Position numbers and translations under genes: made by a program | Shown here: in pieces, positions 36,671 through 46,543 of the stretch | Position numbering within the stretch: the first letter of the stretch is position 1 | Layout of the letters: each line of letters opens with the position of its first letter | Origin: Symploca sp. SIO3C6 | GTDB taxonomy: Bacteria; Cyanobacteriota; Cyanobacteriia; Cyanobacteriales; Coleofasciculaceae | DNA: 64,000 nucleotides | Assembly: GCA_010692425.1 (NCBI GenBank) | Contig: JAAHHJ010000001.1 | Location: 406,906-470,905 of the forward strand | Reading direction: 5' to 3' | Notes under the pieces: generated by a model | Database searches by the model: none | Seen by the model: the letters and a program-made list of their open reading frames with translations, nothing else | What the model was told of the DNA's origin: nothing

Positions 36671-36907
36671 ATGAATATTTCCACAGCAACATTAGGTTAT
36701 CCTCGTCAAGTAGGACCTGGTATTTATGATGTCCACTCTCCAGCCATTCCTACTGCGGAGTCGTTAACCGAAGGTTTGTGTAAATGCTATCAACATCTTC
36801 CCACAGAACAAATTTGGGTCAATCCCGACTGCGGTTTAAAAACTCGCCCTTGGTCAGAAACGATTCCTGCAACTCGTAATATGGTCAAAGCTGCGATCGC
36901 TTTCTGA
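36671..36907 (+). pseudogene. metE: Internally deleted metE (cobalamin-independent methionine synthase) remnant
   Basis: A 78-codon frame whose first residues, [10 protein letters not shown], match the N-terminus of MetE and whose remainder ([10 protein letters not shown], then [12 protein letters not shown]) matches the C-terminal zinc domain, including the metal-ligand Cys. Normal MetE has about 750 residues, so some 90 percent of the middle is missing, while start and stop are still in one frame. It cannot be catalytic. A real MetE is often controlled by a cobalamin riboswitch, and one lies about 4 kb upstream in this window. Confidence 0.75.
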
Positions 36908-37244
36908 GAATCAAAACCAAAAACACGGACTCTCAGGAGGACAACACCTAATTCAAGAATTAGAAAAAGGTTTAGAAAAATATGAATGGCGCGATCTCGT
37001 TACTATCAAACCTGTATCCTGTATGGCTGCTTGTCGTCGTTCCTGTGCTGTAACTCTAGCTGCTAATGATAAGCTGACCTTTATTCTTAACCAACTTGCA
37101 CCTGTTGAGTCGGCAACCGAACTATTAGAATTTATCGAACAATACGTTACTACACCCAATGGGAAAGTTCCTTACCGAGAGCGTTCTCGAACTATTCAGC
37201 AAGCTACCGCGTTTATCTTACCTCCTCTAGCAAGTTCATCATAA
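36840..37244 (+). pseudogene. N-terminally truncated DUF1636-type metal-binding protein
   Basis: An open frame from 36840 to 37244 overlaps the end of the metE remnant in another frame. The recognisable part begins GLSGGQHLIQELEKGLEKY, followed by TIKPVSCMAACRRSCAV, the Cys-rich core of DUF1636, and LNQLAPVESATELLEF. The usual N-terminal Cys pair is missing and the only ATG (37023) would remove half the domain. In other bacteria DUF1636 genes often lie in cobalamin/cobalt loci (from memory), which fits the nearby riboswitch. Probably a pseudogene. Confidence 0.6.
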
Positions 37245-37675
37245 ATTATGGGCATGGTTATAGTACATTGGCTTGGATACCTGAAGAGAAGGGAAGTTGG
37301 GCGTTACCCCTACGCCACAAAAGAATTACTTCCTTGGAAACACCCATTAGCAAAGCAGCTTTTCAATTCAAATATTCTCTAAAGAGAGTAATAAAAGAAA
37401 GCTATCGCATTTATAAATAGATCATAAGATCTAATGCTGATTTTTCCTGGCAATAAAAAATATTCCTATCTCTTTTCTGCTGTTCCTTTCTCACAGTTAA
37501 GAGTTACCTTTTCCCAGCAAGCCTAATTTCACATTTCATTTGAAAAAGCTATATTAATTAGCCTTTAATCCTATCTTTGTAGGTTAATAATAACATCCAC
37601 TGTAATCTTTGAGGTGCGCTTTCTACTATCTAGGAAACGCACCTCGATTGCATGGAGAAACTATTACCAAGTCCA
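37245..37675. other. Gap with a hairpin near its end
   Basis: AT-rich, no gene seen. At 37611-37645 there is an 8-bp stem GAGGTGCG/CGCACCTC with a 19-base loop. It lies 31 bases downstream of the convergent minus-strand gene at 37676 and may form its transcript end. Confidence 0.45.
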
Positions 37676-38059
37676 CTAATCTCCCAAATCCAGCTGAAAT
37701 TTCACTCTCTCCGAATCACCACGATCGCCGGAATTGGGAAACAACTCTAAAGGATCGCCAGAATTAAGCGTATCCCCAATAACTAGTTCTATTTTTTCAT
37801 TTAGTAGAAAACTAGAGTCAGATTGTTCGCCAACTGCCTGTGTACCTTCTGAATTATTCTGTGTAGTTAACGACGTTTCAGAGAAAAAAGTTAGAGAATC
37901 TTTTATAGTGCGACCTTCAACAGTACGAAGAGATTCGCCAGACAGGGTAACAGAACCATCTTCTGAAGGAGAAGGGACAGTTGATTGACTATGAGCAATC
38001 GATGCCGATCCTGCAAACAATGCTCCAACTCCTAACAGAGCTATTATGTTACGTATCAT
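37676..38059 (-). CDS. Secreted hypothetical protein
   Basis: 127 residues. It begins MIRNIIALLGVGALFAG with cleavage expected after SIAHS, so it is probably exported. The mature part is acidic and rich in Ser, Thr and Glu (TVPSPSEDGSVTLSG, later GDTLNSGDPLELFP), with no Cys and no family match. Start supported by the good signal peptide. Function unknown. Confidence 0.6.
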   Translation of the reverse strand: MIRNIIALLGVGALFAGSASIAHSQSTVPSPSEDGSVTLSGESLRTVEGRTIKDSLTFFSETSLTTQNNSEGTQAVGEQSDSSFLLNEKIELVIGDTLNSGDPLELFPNSGDRGDSERVKFQLDLGD

Positions 38060-38323
38060 GATAGATTTTCCCCAGATTTTAAATTGTTAAAAACTCGATT
38101 TATCCTCTATCTCCTATGCTAGATCAAAATAAAAATTTGATCCTGAAGCTTAGCATATAGAGGGTTTCCATGCGGGTAAGTAGACTCTAATTTTCCGCTT
38201 GATAGTCGAGAAAGCCCACAATCGCCTCCCGAAGATGATACAAAATGTAAAGGATGACCTTTCTGAGGTCAGGTTGTATCTCCGCTTACATAAACTATCA
38301 ACTTCGGCAGCAATTTCTCTGTA

Positions 38324-39310
38324 ATGACAATTATCCGCGTTTCCCCATCTTGGAAGATACCAGAACAAGAGGCAACTTCAGAATCTAGCTATTACAACCG
38401 ACGTCGCTTTTTAAAAACCTTAGTTGGTGCCAGTATCGGGGCTAGCATAATGCCCCTTACAGCTTGCCAAGCCGCCTCAGAACCAAATCGGGCATTGGCA
38501 GCATCCTTAGATACAACTAGTTTAAAACCAATTGCCACCAACCCAGCGTTTTCAAGCCTTGAGAGGCCTCTAACAGATGAGTTGCTAGCTGGACAGTACA
38601 ATAACTTTTATGAGTTTGGTGGCACCAAGTCGATTTGGGCTAAGGCGCAGGCATTGCCAACAGACAACTGGAAGGTGGAAGTGACGGGCTTGGTAAAAAA
38701 TCCCCGCACTTATGACTTGGATTACCTCACAAAGAAATTTCCCTTAGAGGAACGCATTTATCGATTCCGCTGCGTCGAAGCTTGGTCAATGGCACTGCCA
38801 TGGATTGGGTTTCCGATGAAGTTGTTGCTTGCCGATGCCGAACCCAGCTCTAAAGCAAAGTTTGTGCAATTTAGCTCATATTACAACCCTGAAATTACGA
38901 AAGGGCCAGGCCTGCATCTTGGTTCCCTACCTTGGCCCTACAAAGAAGGCTTGCGCCTTGAGGAAATGGCTAACGACTTAGCATTTTTTGCAGTCGGTAT
39001 TTATGGTCACACCCTACCTAAGCAGCATGGTGCGCCAATTCGGGCAGTTTTGCCTTGGAAGTACGGTTTTAAGGGAGCAAAGTCAATTGTCAAAGTCGAA
39101 TTTGTCGAGACTCAACCAGATACCTTTTGGAACACCATTGATGCCTACGAATACGGTTTTGAAGCCAACGTTAATCCTAACAAGCCTCACCCTCGATGGT
39201 CACAAGCAACAGAAAAATTTATTAGCAAAGGACCAAATTTATCATGGGAGAGGCGCCCAACCCTACCTTATAACGGTTATGGTGAATATGTGGCTAATTT
39301 ATATATTTAG
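38324..39310 (+). CDS. msrP: MsrP/YedY-like molybdopterin oxidoreductase, Tat-exported
   Basis: Periplasmic sulfite-oxidase-fold enzyme; family members reduce methionine sulfoxide in damaged envelope proteins. 328 residues with a twin-arginine signal (NRRRFLKTLVGA, residues 25-36) ending near TACQA. The Mo-ligand Cys is Cys150 in YRFRCVEAW, a conserved position. The HGAPIRAVLPWKYGFKG segment (near 240) is also diagnostic. The usual haem partner msrQ is not adjacent. A tatA-like gene occurs in this window at 19.7 kb. A transposon relic begins 3 bases after the stop codon. Confidence 0.9.
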   Translation: MTIIRVSPSWKIPEQEATSESSYYNRRRFLKTLVGASIGASIMPLTACQAASEPNRALAASLDTTSLKPIATNPAFSSLERPLTDELLAGQYNNFYEFGGTKSIWAKAQALPTDNWKVEVTGLVKNPRTYDLDYLTKKFPLEERIYRFRCVEAWSMALPWIGFPMKLLLADAEPSSKAKFVQFSSYYNPEITKGPGLHLGSLPWPYKEGLRLEEMANDLAFFAVGIYGHTLPKQHGAPIRAVLPWKYGFKGAKSIVKVEFVETQPDTFWNTIDAYEYGFEANVNPNKPHPRWSQATEKFISKGPNLSWERRPTLPYNGYGEYVANLYI

Positions 39311-39313
39311 CTA

Positions 39314-39405
39314 TTGACATACTCCCCGCGAGTAGAGTGATGGGGATTGTTTACGCTTCATTGACGGACGCTACCGAGGCAGTCTTACTCTGTCTCGACG
39401 TACAT
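39314..39405 (-). mobile_element. IS200/IS605 end relic directly after msrP
   Basis: TTGACATACTCCCC at 39314-39327, then a weak CCCC...TGGGG hairpin and DNA resembling a tnpB 3' tail on the minus strand, with stops. The insertion lies just outside the msrP stop codon. The gap to 39650 also holds the weak ORF at 39406. Confidence 0.5.
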
Positions 39406-39555
39406 TTAGAGTCGTGGCAATGCCCTATCCCGACTTTTTTTATCCCACCTAGCGAATTTATCAAGTTGTTGAAGCCGTCTACCTTCCTGCTGGCTAGTTA
39501 CACCAAGTAGTTTCTTGAGTAAATCATAAGTAATCTTAATGAACAGCTGGCTCAC
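39406..39555 (-). CDS. Short ORF of uncertain status (49 aa)
   Basis: GTG start complementary to 39553-39555, stop at 39406-39408. The peptide starts SQLFIKITYDLLKKLLGV, then is Lys/Arg-rich (WDKKSRDRAL). GGAG lies about 12 bases upstream. No family is recognised. It may be a real small basic protein or debris of the neighbouring transposon relic. Confidence 0.25.
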   Translation of the reverse strand: MSQLFIKITYDLLKKLLGVTSQQEGRRLQQLDKFARWDKKSRDRALPRL

Positions 39556-39650
39556 TTGTCAAAAAGTTCTCCAGGGAAAAAGTATCGCAGAATACAAATT
39601 TCTTGGCGATCGCTCCTGAAACGAAACTTTTCGATCTACTGACATTATAA

Positions 39651-41591
39651 TTATTCCACAGTCACCGACTTTGCCAAATTTCTCGGCTGATCTACATCCA
39701 AGCCACGCCTAGCAGCAATGTGATAAGCTAAAAGCTGTAAAGGAATTACAGCCAGAATTGGTGAGAGTAACTCTTCAACTGCTGGCACACTTAGTAAATC
39801 ATCAAAAGTGTGTGTTGCCTCTTGTTCATTCATCGGCGTCACCCCGATTAAACGGGCATCCCGTGCTTTTGCCTCCTGAGCATTAGATAGAACCTTCTCA
39901 TACACACTACCAGGCATAGCGATCGCCACCACTGGCACCTTAGCATCAAGCAAAGCAATTGGGCCGTGTTTCATTTCCCCTGCTGGGTAGCCTTCGGCGT
40001 GAATATAGCTAATTTCCTTAAGTTTAAGCGCTCCTTCCAAGGCAATGGGAAAATTAATTCCACGTCCTAAAAAGATAAAATCTTGGGTTTCCTCAAACTG
40101 ATGGGCTAATTGTTCAACCTGCTGCTGTTGACTCTCTAGGATCATTTCAATTTGGGCTGGCAACTGTCGCAAGCCCAGCAAAATTTCCTTAAGGCGCGAT
40201 ATTGGTAAAGCTTGACGCCGAAAGGCTAAATCTAGAGCCAAGCAGTAAAACACTACCAGTTGAGAAACAAAAGTTTTGGTAGCAGCAACCCCAACTTCAA
40301 TACCCGCATGGGTATGAATAATATTAGGCACTAGCTGAGTAAGGGAGCTTTCTAGTTGATTGGTAATTCCCAATAGTCGTGGCTGATATTGAGATTCCAA
40401 AGGTGTGCGGCGCTGTCTTTCCATATCCAGTGCTGCCAAAGTATCAGCAGTTTCCCCAGACTGAGTAACACCAATTGTCAAAGTATGAGTTGTCAGTGGC
40501 GGTGGGGCATAGCGAAACTCAGAAGCATATTGTACCGTTGTCGGAATACCTGCTAACTGCTCCAAGAGGTATTTGCCCACTAAACTAGCGTGCCAACTAG
40601 TACCACAGGCAAGAATTTGAATCTGTTCCAAATTCTGGCACAGTGACTCGGAAATGCCCAATTGAACCGGCGATGGGGAATTAAGAAAATCTCTGCCTAT
40701 TTCCCTCTCCTCGAAAGCATTTGCCTCATTAACTAGCCAATCATTGTGGAGATAAGCTTCTAAACAAGTTCTAACTACCCCTGGTTGCTCGTAAATTTCC
40801 TTGAGCATGAAGTGTCGGAATTCATGCTTTTCTACCAGCATCGGATTAATGCTGAGAGTGCGAGGGTATTTGTTGAGGCGATTTCCCTCAAAGTTGTAAA
40901 CTTCCGCACCCATTGGTGTCAACCGTCCCATTTCCCCATTCTCCAGTGTCAAAACTGCACTGGTATGAGGTATCAGCGCTGGTGTATCAGAAGCACATAA
41001 AAATTCCCCTTGACCAAAGCCAATAGTTAAAGGAGCTTGTTGCCGCGCTACAATTAACTCATCGGGATAGTCAGCACAAACTACCGCGATCGCAAACGCT
41101 CCTTCTAACTGCTTGAGGGTTTGCCTAACTGCTTCTAAAAAAGGGCCTGGGTATTGGTAATCAAGAGTAGGAGTTTGGCTCAAAAACTCAGCCACTAGGT
41201 GGGGAATAACTTCAGTATCAGTATCAGAGCGAAATTCATGCCCCCGGTGCTGTAACTGTTGACGCAACTCACGGTAGTTTTCAATAATCCCATTCTGAAC
41301 CACTGCCACACGCCCGGCGGTATCCATCTGTGGATGGGCATTGTATTCTTCTGGTTTACCATGAGTTGCCCAACGGGTGTGCCCGATACCAGTTCTAGCT
41401 ATATTGTCAGTAAGTTCAAGTTTTTCACGCAAATTGTAAAGTTTGCCCTTAGCGCGAACACATTGGATTTTTCCTTCAGCAACTGTGGCAATCCCCGCAG
41501 AATCATAACCGCGATACTCCAGTTTCTCTAAGCCTGCCATCAAAACTTCTTGAGCAACTTGGGTACCGATATAGCCGACAATTCCACACAT
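39651..41591 (-). CDS. glmS: Glucosamine-fructose-6-phosphate aminotransferase
   Basis: Makes glucosamine-6-phosphate from fructose-6-phosphate and glutamine, the first step to UDP-N-acetylglucosamine for peptidoglycan. 646 residues. The N-terminal Ntn glutaminase domain begins at the nucleophile Cys2 (CGIVGYIG) and shows GHTRWATHG and the conserved NGIIENY. The two SIS sugar-binding domains (about 330-640) contain CGTSWHAS, TQSGETADT and the C-terminal KSVTVE tail required for catalysis. All key parts are intact. No glmS ribozyme-like leader is apparent, and it has no operon partner. Confidence 0.97.
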   Translation of the reverse strand: MCGIVGYIGTQVAQEVLMAGLEKLEYRGYDSAGIATVAEGKIQCVRAKGKLYNLREKLELTDNIARTGIGHTRWATHGKPEEYNAHPQMDTAGRVAVVQNGIIENYRELRQQLQHRGHEFRSDTDTEVIPHLVAEFLSQTPTLDYQYPGPFLEAVRQTLKQLEGAFAIAVVCADYPDELIVARQQAPLTIGFGQGEFLCASDTPALIPHTSAVLTLENGEMGRLTPMGAEVYNFEGNRLNKYPRTLSINPMLVEKHEFRHFMLKEIYEQPGVVRTCLEAYLHNDWLVNEANAFEEREIGRDFLNSPSPVQLGISESLCQNLEQIQILACGTSWHASLVGKYLLEQLAGIPTTVQYASEFRYAPPPLTTHTLTIGVTQSGETADTLAALDMERQRRTPLESQYQPRLLGITNQLESSLTQLVPNIIHTHAGIEVGVAATKTFVSQLVVFYCLALDLAFRRQALPISRLKEILLGLRQLPAQIEMILESQQQQVEQLAHQFEETQDFIFLGRGINFPIALEGALKLKEISYIHAEGYPAGEMKHGPIALLDAKVPVVAIAMPGSVYEKVLSNAQEAKARDARLIGVTPMNEQEATHTFDDLLSVPAVEELLSPILAVIPLQLLAYHIAARRGLDVDQPRNLAKSVTVE

Positions 41592-41733
41592 TTGACGCTC
41601 AACTCCTACCGCTTACACTAGAATGCCATCTCCTTTTGGTACAAGCTAATTGGCAATCAGGAGAACGTCAAGAATATATGGCTCATGGCTCATGGTTTTT
41701 ACTGTCAAACCCTTATTTTGCAACAACCAGCTA

Positions 41734-41758
41734 CCCTCTCCCTTGCGTTGGGAGAGGG
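41734..41758. repeat. Dispersed-type hairpin repeat
   Basis: A perfect 9-bp stem CCCTCTCCC/GGGAGAGGG with a 7-base loop, followed by GGGGGTGAG. This sequence style is widely dispersed in bacterial genomes. It lies between psaC and glmS, downstream of psaC. ATGGCTCATGG units sit at about 41676-41690. Confidence 0.7.
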
Positions 41759-41817
41759 ATTGGGGGTGAGAGCTACAAGTGTATCACATCGAGTCTGAAG
41801 CCTCTGTAAAAACGTTA

Positions 41818-42099
<282 letters not shown>

Positions 42100-42372
42100 T
42101 TAAAACTCTTGGTCAAGGGCTAGTTTACCGCAGGGCTTTAATCCCTTCTTGCAAAAGGCTACATAACTTCAAACTCTGTAATAGATGAACTCTGCTATGA
42201 GGGCGTTGATTGCCAGAAATCATCAACCTTGAACTATAAACCATTTTGGCGCAGCATGGGCGTAGCTAGTACCCATGGACTTTATAGGAAACGCTAAGTA
42301 GTCGGACATAATTAAAGACACGGAGACGCAGAGACGCGGAGACACCGAGACTTTCAAAGGATGGAGATTTGA

Positions 42373-42436
42373 CCCCAACCAATTTTATGCACCGCAAGTG
42401 ACGGTGGGGTATTTGACCCATATTAATTTCGATAAA
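42373..42436. repeat. Dispersed 64-base repeat, copy 2
   Basis: Differs from 28485-28548 by one base. It is preceded by GACACGGAGACGCAGAGACG-type sequence. It lies in the 675-base gap between psaC and the subtilase gene (42064-42738), which holds no gene but also a CCCCACA tract at 42479-42521. A third, shortened relative lies near 57840-57925. Confidence 0.85.
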
Positions 42437-42478
42437 TAAAAGCAACTGTGTAAACAATTATGAAATCGCCCGGAGTTA

Positions 42479-42521
42479 CCTTACACCCTACACCCCACAC
42501 CCCACACCCCACACCCTGCCT
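42479..42521. repeat. CCCCACA low-complexity tract
   Basis: About five ACACCCC units in tandem. It belongs to the same family as 19071-19104 and has no coding meaning. Confidence 0.8.
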
Positions 42522-42738
42522 CAACCAGTAACCTTTATCAATATCCAGGTACTTATTTGTGTGTTTTCACACAGTTGTTCAACCTCATCACCAAATGTCT
42601 TCTAAGAATTTGCTGCTTCCGATACGAAATTTTTAGTACATCTTGAAGTATCTGTTAATAAGCAAAAACTTCCCCATCGTCTACTAACCCTTGAAGGTAA
42701 TTTAAGATTTATCTTCCCTTTGAGGAAAGAGAAAGAAA

Positions 42739-44517
42739 ATGTTGAGTAACCTAGAATTTCCACAGAGCAGCTTTTGGCAAGGTCAAACACCAATAGGGCT
42801 ACAATTTTCGCACCTGCCGGGAGTTGGGGAGCAACTACAGCAGCAAACTATTTATCCCCCTGGAGTTAGCTATCCCAGCCCTAACCTAAGTAGCAGCAGC
42901 TTAGTTGATATAGTAGATAGCATCGATACAAGCGACCTTAGTGATTTTAGTTCCTGGCTAGATGAGTATCAACTTAACAATATACTCCCTTCTGAGCAAG
43001 TTCGGTGGAGAGGAGTAGTTACTTCCGATACAGGAAAACTGCTCACCTTGGACAGTGATGGAGTTATTAGCAGCAAATCCCAGGTAAGCTTTGACTCTGA
43101 ACCAGATCAAAATTACATTTTCAATACTCTTGATTACCTTTTTAATACTACTAATGAGAACTTCAACAGCTCCTATAAATTAATTACTAATACCGAAGCC
43201 AGTATCGAAAGTATTCCGGTGAATTTAAACAGGGATAACTTTACTGAAATCACTGGCAGTTTAGTAAATAGTGATCCTATAAATCCCTTGCTACTTGGTA
43301 GTTTTTACGACGACTATGATTTAAATAATCTAGCTGCTGGCGACTTGGTGGAGGTGAATCTCAAATCATCTACATTTGATACCTACTTGCAACTACTGAA
43401 TGCAGATACTGGAGAGTTGATCAATTTTGACGATGATGGGGGACGAATTTTAAACTCTCGACTAACCTTCCGAGTGCAAGCTGGCACCAATTACACTCTC
43501 AGGGCTACCTCTTTTGAACCTAATGCCACTGGTGCCTACAGCCTGACAACAGAGCTCCTCACCCCTAACCCTGCTTTTAGCCATATCTACGGCTATGGTT
43601 TAGTCAACGGGGCAGCAGCAGTTGCCCAAACACTCGGAAAGCCTACATTTGCAGATGTTCCAGACTTGGGGGGCAATACCTGGTTCAATAATTTGCTCAA
43701 TGCTCCCGAAGTGTGGGCGCAGGGATACACAGGTGAGGGAGTGATTGTCGCCGTGATTGACGCAGGTATGGACATTACACATCCAGATTTAGTGGATAAT
43801 ATTTGGGTTAATACTGACGAAATTCCTAATAACGGCATTGATGACGATCTCAACGGCTATATCGACGATATTAACGGGATCAATTTAGGTATAGGTGAAA
43901 ACAACAACAATGTTATGCCCGGTAATGGTAGCTTAGAGCAGGCTCATGGAACCCATGTGGCTGGTATTATTGCTAGCGTTGCCCCTGATGTCCAAATCAT
44001 GAGTGTCAGGATGGGCACTGTTGATGAAGGCTCTGTCTTTAACAATAGTGGTAGCTTAGCAGAGGGAATTCGTTATGCTGTCGACAATGGTGCCAAAGTA
44101 ATCAACATGAGCTTGGGATGGTCTGACTCTGTCGAATTAGGAGAAGCTCTTGCCTATGCTGCTGCCAATAACGTAATTACCATTAGTGCTGCTGGTAATG
44201 GTGGAGGGTTTGAATTGGAAAACCCTGCCAGCTATGCCGATGACTATGGCATTTCAGTGGGAGCAGTTGATAGAAATAAAAATATCGCTTTTTTTTCCAA
44301 CCTCGCTGGTTTCAATTCCAATAATTATCAAGTAGTTGCACCGGGAATAGGGATTTATTCGACTATACCAGGCAATAGTTATGACTTGAGGGATGGGACA
44401 TCCATGGCAACTCCTCAAGTATCGGGTGTCGCGGCTTTAATGCTTAGCGCTAATCCAAATTTGAGTCACAATCAAGTTCGTGACATACTAATTAACTCTG
44501 CTACTAGGCTGGTGTGA
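42739..44517 (+). CDS. Subtilisin-like serine protease (S8) with PPC-type domain
   Basis: 592 residues. The catalytic triad is Asp341 (VAVIDAGMD), His403 (AHGTHVAG) and Ser555 (GTSMATPQ), all intact, so it is likely active. A beta-rich domain at about 185-270 (FDTYLQLLNADTGELI) resembles the pre-peptidase C-terminal (PPC) domain, here placed before the protease. A similar weaker copy may occupy 90-150. No classic signal peptide is visible; export route unknown. ATG at 42739 with GAGGAAAG upstream. It is alone on its strand. Confidence 0.88.
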   Translation: MLSNLEFPQSSFWQGQTPIGLQFSHLPGVGEQLQQQTIYPPGVSYPSPNLSSSSLVDIVDSIDTSDLSDFSSWLDEYQLNNILPSEQVRWRGVVTSDTGKLLTLDSDGVISSKSQVSFDSEPDQNYIFNTLDYLFNTTNENFNSSYKLITNTEASIESIPVNLNRDNFTEITGSLVNSDPINPLLLGSFYDDYDLNNLAAGDLVEVNLKSSTFDTYLQLLNADTGELINFDDDGGRILNSRLTFRVQAGTNYTLRATSFEPNATGAYSLTTELLTPNPAFSHIYGYGLVNGAAAVAQTLGKPTFADVPDLGGNTWFNNLLNAPEVWAQGYTGEGVIVAVIDAGMDITHPDLVDNIWVNTDEIPNNGIDDDLNGYIDDINGINLGIGENNNNVMPGNGSLEQAHGTHVAGIIASVAPDVQIMSVRMGTVDEGSVFNNSGSLAEGIRYAVDNGAKVINMSLGWSDSVELGEALAYAAANNVITISAAGNGGGFELENPASYADDYGISVGAVDRNKNIAFFSNLAGFNSNNYQVVAPGIGIYSTIPGNSYDLRDGTSMATPQVSGVAALMLSANPNLSHNQVRDILINSATRLV

Positions 44518-44610
44518 TGACTTCTATAATCCAAGAGAAGGGGAGATGGGGAGAGGGGGAGACGGGGAGATGGAGTGTTAGTTACATCTACAAATGAACT
44601 GTTTTTCTCG

Positions 44611-44648
44611 TGACATCTCCCACACCGTAATCTATGATTCGGTGTGGG
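44611..44648. repeat. IS200/IS605-type end hairpin
   Basis: TGACATCT followed by a perfect 9-bp stem CCCACACCG/CGGTGTGGG with a 12-base loop. It lies between convergent genes and could double as a transcript end. A GGGGAGAT-type tract at 44536-44572 lies just before it. Confidence 0.5.
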
Positions 44649-44670
44649 CTTCTGGCTCCGCAAGGATTCG

Positions 44671-45474
44671 CTAATTTCCAAATACTGGTATCTTACGCTC
44701 TGGTACTGGCAACGGCAGAGTTTGAGGACTATTGTTAGACCATTCTCTTCCAGCAGCACTCTGTTCAACTTGTGGCTTAGTAAAAATTAACTCTCTCTGA
44801 GGAGGCGGTATGAGTACTTCTTCGGCAAAAGCTGGTGGTGGTAGTTCTCTAGCAGAATTTACTGGTAGACTTCTAGGGCTGGTTCTTAATTGTGTAGAAG
44901 TACCCCGACGAGATGTTCGTACTGGCGGGGGAGAATCACTTGTCAGATAAATGTGACCTAATCTTCTACCTTGATAGATCCTCCTAGTCAACCGCCAACC
45001 AGGATTGAGGAAAATTTTGTGAAAGCCATTTTTCATGCCTCTGGTTGTACCGATTTCTATCTCTGGAGCATTACGTTCTTTAATAGGAGTACCTAGTAGC
45101 AACAATTCCCCATCGTGTTCAATTAATCTAAGTATGTAGTCTAAACCGAGGTCTTGACCATTCATGCGGATAGAATAACCATTACTATCTAGGCTGCGCC
45201 TACAAATGCCCGTAAAGTCGAAGTTCAGCAGTAGAGGCTCAACGATAACTGGGTTGCTGTGGTTTTCTCTCCAACAAGCCCGGCGATTAGAAATTTGCTC
45301 GATAATCAGCAGTTGATACTGATTGCTACCGAAGGGAGCTGCTACAGTTACAAAATTATCGTCATTTACTTCTGTGCTGTCAAAAGTGTTAGCATTACTC
45401 GGATTAAAGGCACCAACAGTGAATAAAGAAACTGTGGTTAGTAAAGTCACTTGCAGCCATTGTGAAATTTTCAT
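44671..45474 (-). CDS. DUF3747-type secreted protein
   Basis: 267 residues from the ATG complementary to 45472-45474. This start is supported by GGAG upstream and gives a good signal peptide (MKISQWLQVTLLTTVSLF, cleaved near SNA); an earlier start adds 21 residues ahead of it. The conserved domain (about 30-170) contains YQLLIIEQISNRRACW, LLLNFDFTGICRRS and YSIRMNGQDLGLDYILR, which match DUF3747, a cyanobacterial secreted family of unknown function. The C-terminal 100 residues are Pro/Ser-rich and likely disordered. Confidence 0.8.
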   Translation of the reverse strand: MKISQWLQVTLLTTVSLFTVGAFNPSNANTFDSTEVNDDNFVTVAAPFGSNQYQLLIIEQISNRRACWRENHSNPVIVEPLLLNFDFTGICRRSLDSNGYSIRMNGQDLGLDYILRLIEHDGELLLLGTPIKERNAPEIEIGTTRGMKNGFHKIFLNPGWRLTRRIYQGRRLGHIYLTSDSPPPVRTSRRGTSTQLRTSPRSLPVNSARELPPPAFAEEVLIPPPQRELIFTKPQVEQSAAGREWSNNSPQTLPLPVPERKIPVFGN

Positions 45475-45896
45475 AAAAATCTCCGGAAAGTTTGGAAATC
45501 CAGCCTCTTGAACTCTGAGAGTAAAACAACTGAACATCTAATAGTGTTTTTCTCAGAGATTAAAAGTTAGGGTGTAAGAACAATAAATTTTCCATCCCCA
45601 TTGCTATTCCTAGAGGCTGGCTGATCACCAGTAGTTCTCCTGAAAAATTAACTAACAATTAACAATTAAAACACTTTTTGGTATGTTTTAATTAGTTTTG
45701 ATAAAGTATTATTTAAGGTTTAGTGTGTTGATGGATATTTAAGAAGTCCCCTGGATCTCTTGGAGGTGTTTTACTAGATACTTCAGTCTTGAGGCAACTC
45801 GAAAGACAAGCATTTAAGTACACAAATATTCGATTATCACAACGTGGCTGGCCTTCTTAAACCAGCTCTTAGGGAATTCTAAGGCGACTTGCGAAT
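45475..45896. other. Intergenic region between divergent genes
   Basis: AT-rich, no gene. It must hold promoters for the DUF3747 gene (minus) and the roadblock-like gene (plus). TTTTAATTAG-type runs are present near 45680; no clear operator was identified. Confidence 0.35.
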
Positions 45897-46439
45897 ATGA
45901 GTAGTGAGACAAATAGTGACAAACGCGACAATATTCTCAAACAACTGATTAGTAGCGCCAGAGGTATTCAAGATGCAGTTTTGGTTGATGATGAAGCATT
46001 AGTTATTAATAACCCGTTACAGGAATGGGATGAGGACTCTGCCTCTGGTATGGCTACAGCAATGTTTTTTCTCAGAGATAGTACTCGTGAGCATTTGCAT
46101 TGGTCTGTACTAACACACATGCTACTGGAAACAGAAGAAGCTTATTTTATAGGAGTTCCCTGTAGCCAGGAAACCTTCTTACTGGTTCAAGCTAGTAAGG
46201 TTGGCAAATTGGGGGAAATTAGAAGAGTTATCAATCGAGCTGTTAAACAACTTCAATCTCAATTAAAGTCAGAAGAATGCCTTGATACAGACGCTAATAA
46301 AGGTCAAATTGCTAAAACAGTACTTCAGGAAGATAAAACACAATTACCAGATAATAAATCTCTTACCAGACCTAAACCTGAAGCCAATAGTGATGTCAAT
46401 AGTGAAATAAAATATAGGAACCGTAGGATAAGCAACTAG
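45897..46439 (+). CDS. Roadblock/LC7-like protein (tentative)
   Basis: 180 residues. Residues 10-125 have the pattern of a roadblock/LC7 (MglB-like) domain: GIQDAVLVDDEALVI, then MATAMFFLRD, an amphipathic helix, YFIGVPC and a final long helix (LGEIRRVINRAVKQL). The last 50 residues are polar and poorly ordered. Such domains bind small GTPases or act in motility and polarity switching; this role is inference. No gliding genes are adjacent. Confidence 0.5.
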   Translation: MSSETNSDKRDNILKQLISSARGIQDAVLVDDEALVINNPLQEWDEDSASGMATAMFFLRDSTREHLHWSVLTHMLLETEEAYFIGVPCSQETFLLVQASKVGKLGEIRRVINRAVKQLQSQLKSEECLDTDANKGQIAKTVLQEDKTQLPDNKSLTRPKPEANSDVNSEIKYRNRRISN

Positions 46440-46452
46440 AGACTTCAAGATA

Positions 46453-46532
46453 AATATTTAAGTAATAAGTAAATAAGTCGGTATTCCATTAAACTAAACT
46501 TATTACTTATTACTTATTACCTATTACTTATT
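46453..46532. repeat. Heptamer repeats in inverted blocks between convergent genes
   Basis: AGTAATA units (46460-46480) and complementary TTACTTAT units (46500-46532) can pair to form a long AT-rich stem. It lies exactly between the convergent roadblock-like and amt genes and may serve as a bidirectional transcript end. Confidence 0.65.
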
Positions 46533-46543
46533 ACCACAAACTG

